Source: Strongylocentrotus droebachiensis (lineage: Eukaryota; Echinodermata; Echinoidea; Camarodonta; Strongylocentrotidae). From it: 64,000 nucleotides of DNA. The notes under the pieces were generated by a model. The model saw only the letters and a program-made list of their open reading frames with translations, did no database searches and had not been told where the DNA came from. How positions within the stretch are numbered: position 1 is the first letter of the stretch; every line of letters begins with the position of its first letter. The translations under genes were made by a program, and so were the position numbers. The DNA lies in contig JAVYIG010004948.1 of assembly GCA_035222895.1 (NCBI GenBank), positions 84,065 to 148,064 on the forward strand, in the 5' to 3' direction. This document shows, piece by piece, positions 62,201 through 64,000 of this stretch.

Positions 62201-62722
62201 GCATTGTTACATGGATGCTACCCTATGAATTTGGCTTATGCATTCGTAATACTTTAATATACTGCTATGATTGCTTTTGTGATTCTCAAGGTTAACGCGG
62301 TGCTTGTACATGAAATGCAATTATTTTCTCTTTTTATGTTCATTACTTAAGAATGCATATTAAACACATGTTCGTTTTCGTGCATTTGGTTGGCTTAAAT
62401 GTATGATCAAACTGTGCGTTGCTTTTCTGGCGCATAAAGTCCATCCATTCAAAAATCATATTTTGTATAAGTGGTTCTTTTAGAAAACGGGTATATTATG
62501 TATTATTAACATTGTAGTGTAATCGATATTGTATTTTACGTTGTCAACAACTTGACACTGACGTAGTTACCCCTTATTGTTTGTAATGTGGACTGTATAA
62601 CAGATGACCTCTTTGATCAAGTATGACACTGTACACAAGGCGTTATTTTGCCAGACGTAGGGCTGCTTTAGCGGCTGGTGCGAACTTTGACGCACGATGG
62701 AAGGGGGACATCGTTAAGACAG

Positions 62723-62815
62723 CCCCCCCCCCCCACAATAAAAAAAAAAATAATAATGATAATAACATGAAAAAATAATGAGAATAATTTTGTAATAATA
62801 ATAATGATAACAGTG
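62723..62815 (+). repeat. C12 tract and ATA-rich low-complexity stretch
   Basis: C12 (62723-62734) is followed by A-rich sequence with AATAATAATGATAATAA. It is a simple repeat within the probable 3' UTR. Confidence 0.8.
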
Positions 62816-63382
62816 TACCCACTGCGGTGAATTACTGGAGCATGGGGTAAACGCCCTTCACATACTTGATTAGTGCAGGTAATAACACTATCGAAATACC
62901 GCCTCGTGTGCAACTTTTGAGATGAAGTGCAGATATCTTGCAGAAAACTTGCATAATTAAAAAAAAATTGAGTACTGAAAAGGTACGTGACGAGATCAAT
63001 CAATTTTTAACACTTATCCAATCAATTAGCTTTAGAAAAAGTTCACAATTTTGCTGAGGTAATGTGACGGGTCGCTGTTTTCCGAGTAACGTGAAAATTG
63101 CTTAATCTAGGTTTCAGACCTCATGCGGAATCTCACTTTGCTTCTTGCGTGTCGAAATTGTATATCTTATTACTCTTGATATCGTTAAGAAATCATATTT
63201 TTTGGGTTTCAAACTGTACACGTGACAGTGTTATGTCCTTTTCAACAATTAGGATTTTTAAAATTATTATAATGGAATCTTAGGAACAGTATAGATACTG
63301 TGATTGTTTTAGTATAAAACCTATTTTACTAGTGTTAACTTGTTCATTGTGAGAATGAAATACGAGATTTGTGTTCACGTAT

Positions 63383-63406
63383 ACAGTATTTATAAATAAA
63401 TACTGT
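63383..63406 (+). repeat. Stem-loop overlapping an upstream AATAAA
   Basis: ACAGTATTTA at 63383-63392 pairs perfectly with TAAATACTGT at 63397-63406 around a TAAA loop. An AATAAA hexamer at 63395-63400 sits partly in the loop and partly in the stem, so folding could mask it. Confidence 0.6.
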
Positions 63407-63554
63407 TAATTTCTATTTGCGATTGTGATGTTTTTGCGAAATTTAGGTTTATTTCGTTGTACCAGGTCTATTTTGTATTCATTCCCGTCTCGCTTTGTAA
63501 TTTAAAAGCACCCCCTTTAAATGTATTATGCATTTTCTAAGTTTTGCATGTATC

Positions 63555-63560
63555 AATAAA
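63555..63560 (+). terminator. Polyadenylation signal AATAAA
   Basis: AATAAA lies in TATCAATAAAAACAAG. It is followed within 20-30 bases by TTTTTGAATTGT, a plausible T/GT-rich downstream element. It is the last hexamer before the CT microsatellite, so it is my choice for the distal 3' end. The transcript end has not been observed. Confidence 0.5.
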
Positions 63561-63679
63561 AACAAGTTTTTGAATTGTACATAAAAAATAACATCGTCCT
63601 GATTTTGGTGTAATTTATGCGTTGCTTATTTCTACTGATTATAATTATTTTATGTATACGTGAAAGCCGGGTATCCGAC

Positions 63680-63698
63680 GTTCTCTCTATCTCTCTCT

Positions 63699-63739
<41 letters not shown>

Positions 63740-63810
63740 TCTCTCTCTCCTTCTCTCTCTCCCCCTCTCTCTCCCCCCCTCTCCCCCCCCTCTCTCTCTC
63801 TCTCTCTCTC

Positions 63811-63847
<37 letters not shown>
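63680..63847 (+). repeat. CT microsatellite, about 170 bp
   Basis: CTCTCTCT runs interrupted by CCCCCTCTC blocks and single A or G. It lies about 100 bases past the last polyadenylation signal. The Ser/Leu and Arg/Glu frames across it are artefacts. Confidence 0.95.
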
Positions 63848-63850
<3 letters not shown>

Positions 63851-63884
63851 GGTTAGTCCGATAAACAGATGAAGAGAGGGATGT

Positions 63885-64000
63885 AAATAATAATACTTGG
63901 ATTTATAAAGCGCCTAACCCAAATAATACAAGGCGCTGTCTCTTACACTTATCAACAAGTTATTAAAGAGGGAAGGGGGCGATGGATGATGGGGATAAAC
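63885..64000 (+). repeat. Interspersed repeat fragment cut by the window end
   Basis: TTGGATTTATAAAGCGCCTA and, downstream, CAAGGCGCTGTCTCTTACAC resemble the TTTATAAAGCGC...GCGCTGTAC motif of common interspersed repeats in animal genomes, recalled from memory. AGCGCC and GGCGCT are complementary and form a short stem. The right end is outside the window. Confidence 0.5.

Larger units (their letters stand above)
58727..63575 (+). other. Probable long 3' untranslated region of the CUB-LDLa gene
   Basis: After the TAG stop no coding exon is visible and the sequence is AT- and T-rich to a polyadenylation signal at 63555. If all of it is transcribed the 3' UTR is about 4.8 kb. It holds three 12-bp TGTATCACCTAG-like units at 59241-59276, upstream AATAAA hexamers at 60258, 60425, 61120 and 63395, a stem-loop at 63383-63406, and a poly-C and ATA-rich stretch at 62723-62815. 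The region around 60000-60900 has a somewhat higher CpG content. Any of the earlier hexamers could end a shorter form. Open frames on either strand here show no protein family. Confidence 0.5.

Noticed and set aside
63553-63872. Arg/Glu- and Ser/Leu-rich frames
   Set aside because: They are translations of the CT microsatellite.

Overview
The window looks like a piece of a metazoan nuclear genome, most likely a marine invertebrate deuterostome and probably an echinoderm such as a sea urchin. The reasons are AT-rich non-coding DNA with few long reading frames, spliced coding sequence with GT-AG introns, a tRNA-derived SINE-like copy, a GTCTCGCCTGC-ended repeat of a type common in marine invertebrates, cut-and-paste transposon relics, and many poly-G/poly-C and GA/CT tracts. 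The taxon is an inference from repeat style, not a proven assignment.

One real protein-coding gene is visible, on the + strand at the right end. Four consecutive coding exons (56038-56203, 56621-56895, 57528-57650, 58338-58726) join in frame. They give the C-terminal 316 residues of a type I membrane protein: one CUB domain, one LDL-receptor class A module, a transmembrane helix followed by five cysteines, and an 87-residue cytoplasmic tail rich in Pro, Asn, Gly and Tyr with a PPxY motif. The order CUB-LDLa-TM is that of the end of NETO/LEV-10-type receptor auxiliary proteins, but the exact family is open. The first coding exon here opens in the middle of a codon, so the start codon, signal peptide and any further CUB domains lie upstream and were not found. 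A probable 3' UTR of about 4.8 kb runs to a polyadenylation signal at 63555.

The first 56 kb hold no coding region I can defend. They are either a very long upstream intron or intergenic DNA. In order, this part contains: a MITE-like remnant (2.68 kb); an 18-bp palindrome between direct repeats (12.77 kb); an 880-bp TA-flanked fold-back element (19.40-20.28 kb); a tRNA-type SINE-like copy (24.86 kb); a perfect 44-bp palindrome (27.02 kb); a short nested inverted repeat (29.47 kb); a 262-bp tandem duplication (31.33 kb); a cluster of G, C and GA tracts (40.15-40.70 kb); a 1.1-kb composite repeat with GTCTCGCCTGC ends (41.24-42.33 kb); a 200-bp tandem duplication (45.30 kb); a 675-bp CpG-dense element with long terminal inverted repeats (48.95-49.62 kb); and GA/CT microsatellites (51.4 kb and 63.7 kb).

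I found no CRISPR array, operon, rRNA, intact tRNA or intact transposase, and nothing I can honestly present as a new biological system. The items most worth a second look are the unassigned receptor gene and the set of large inverted-repeat elements.
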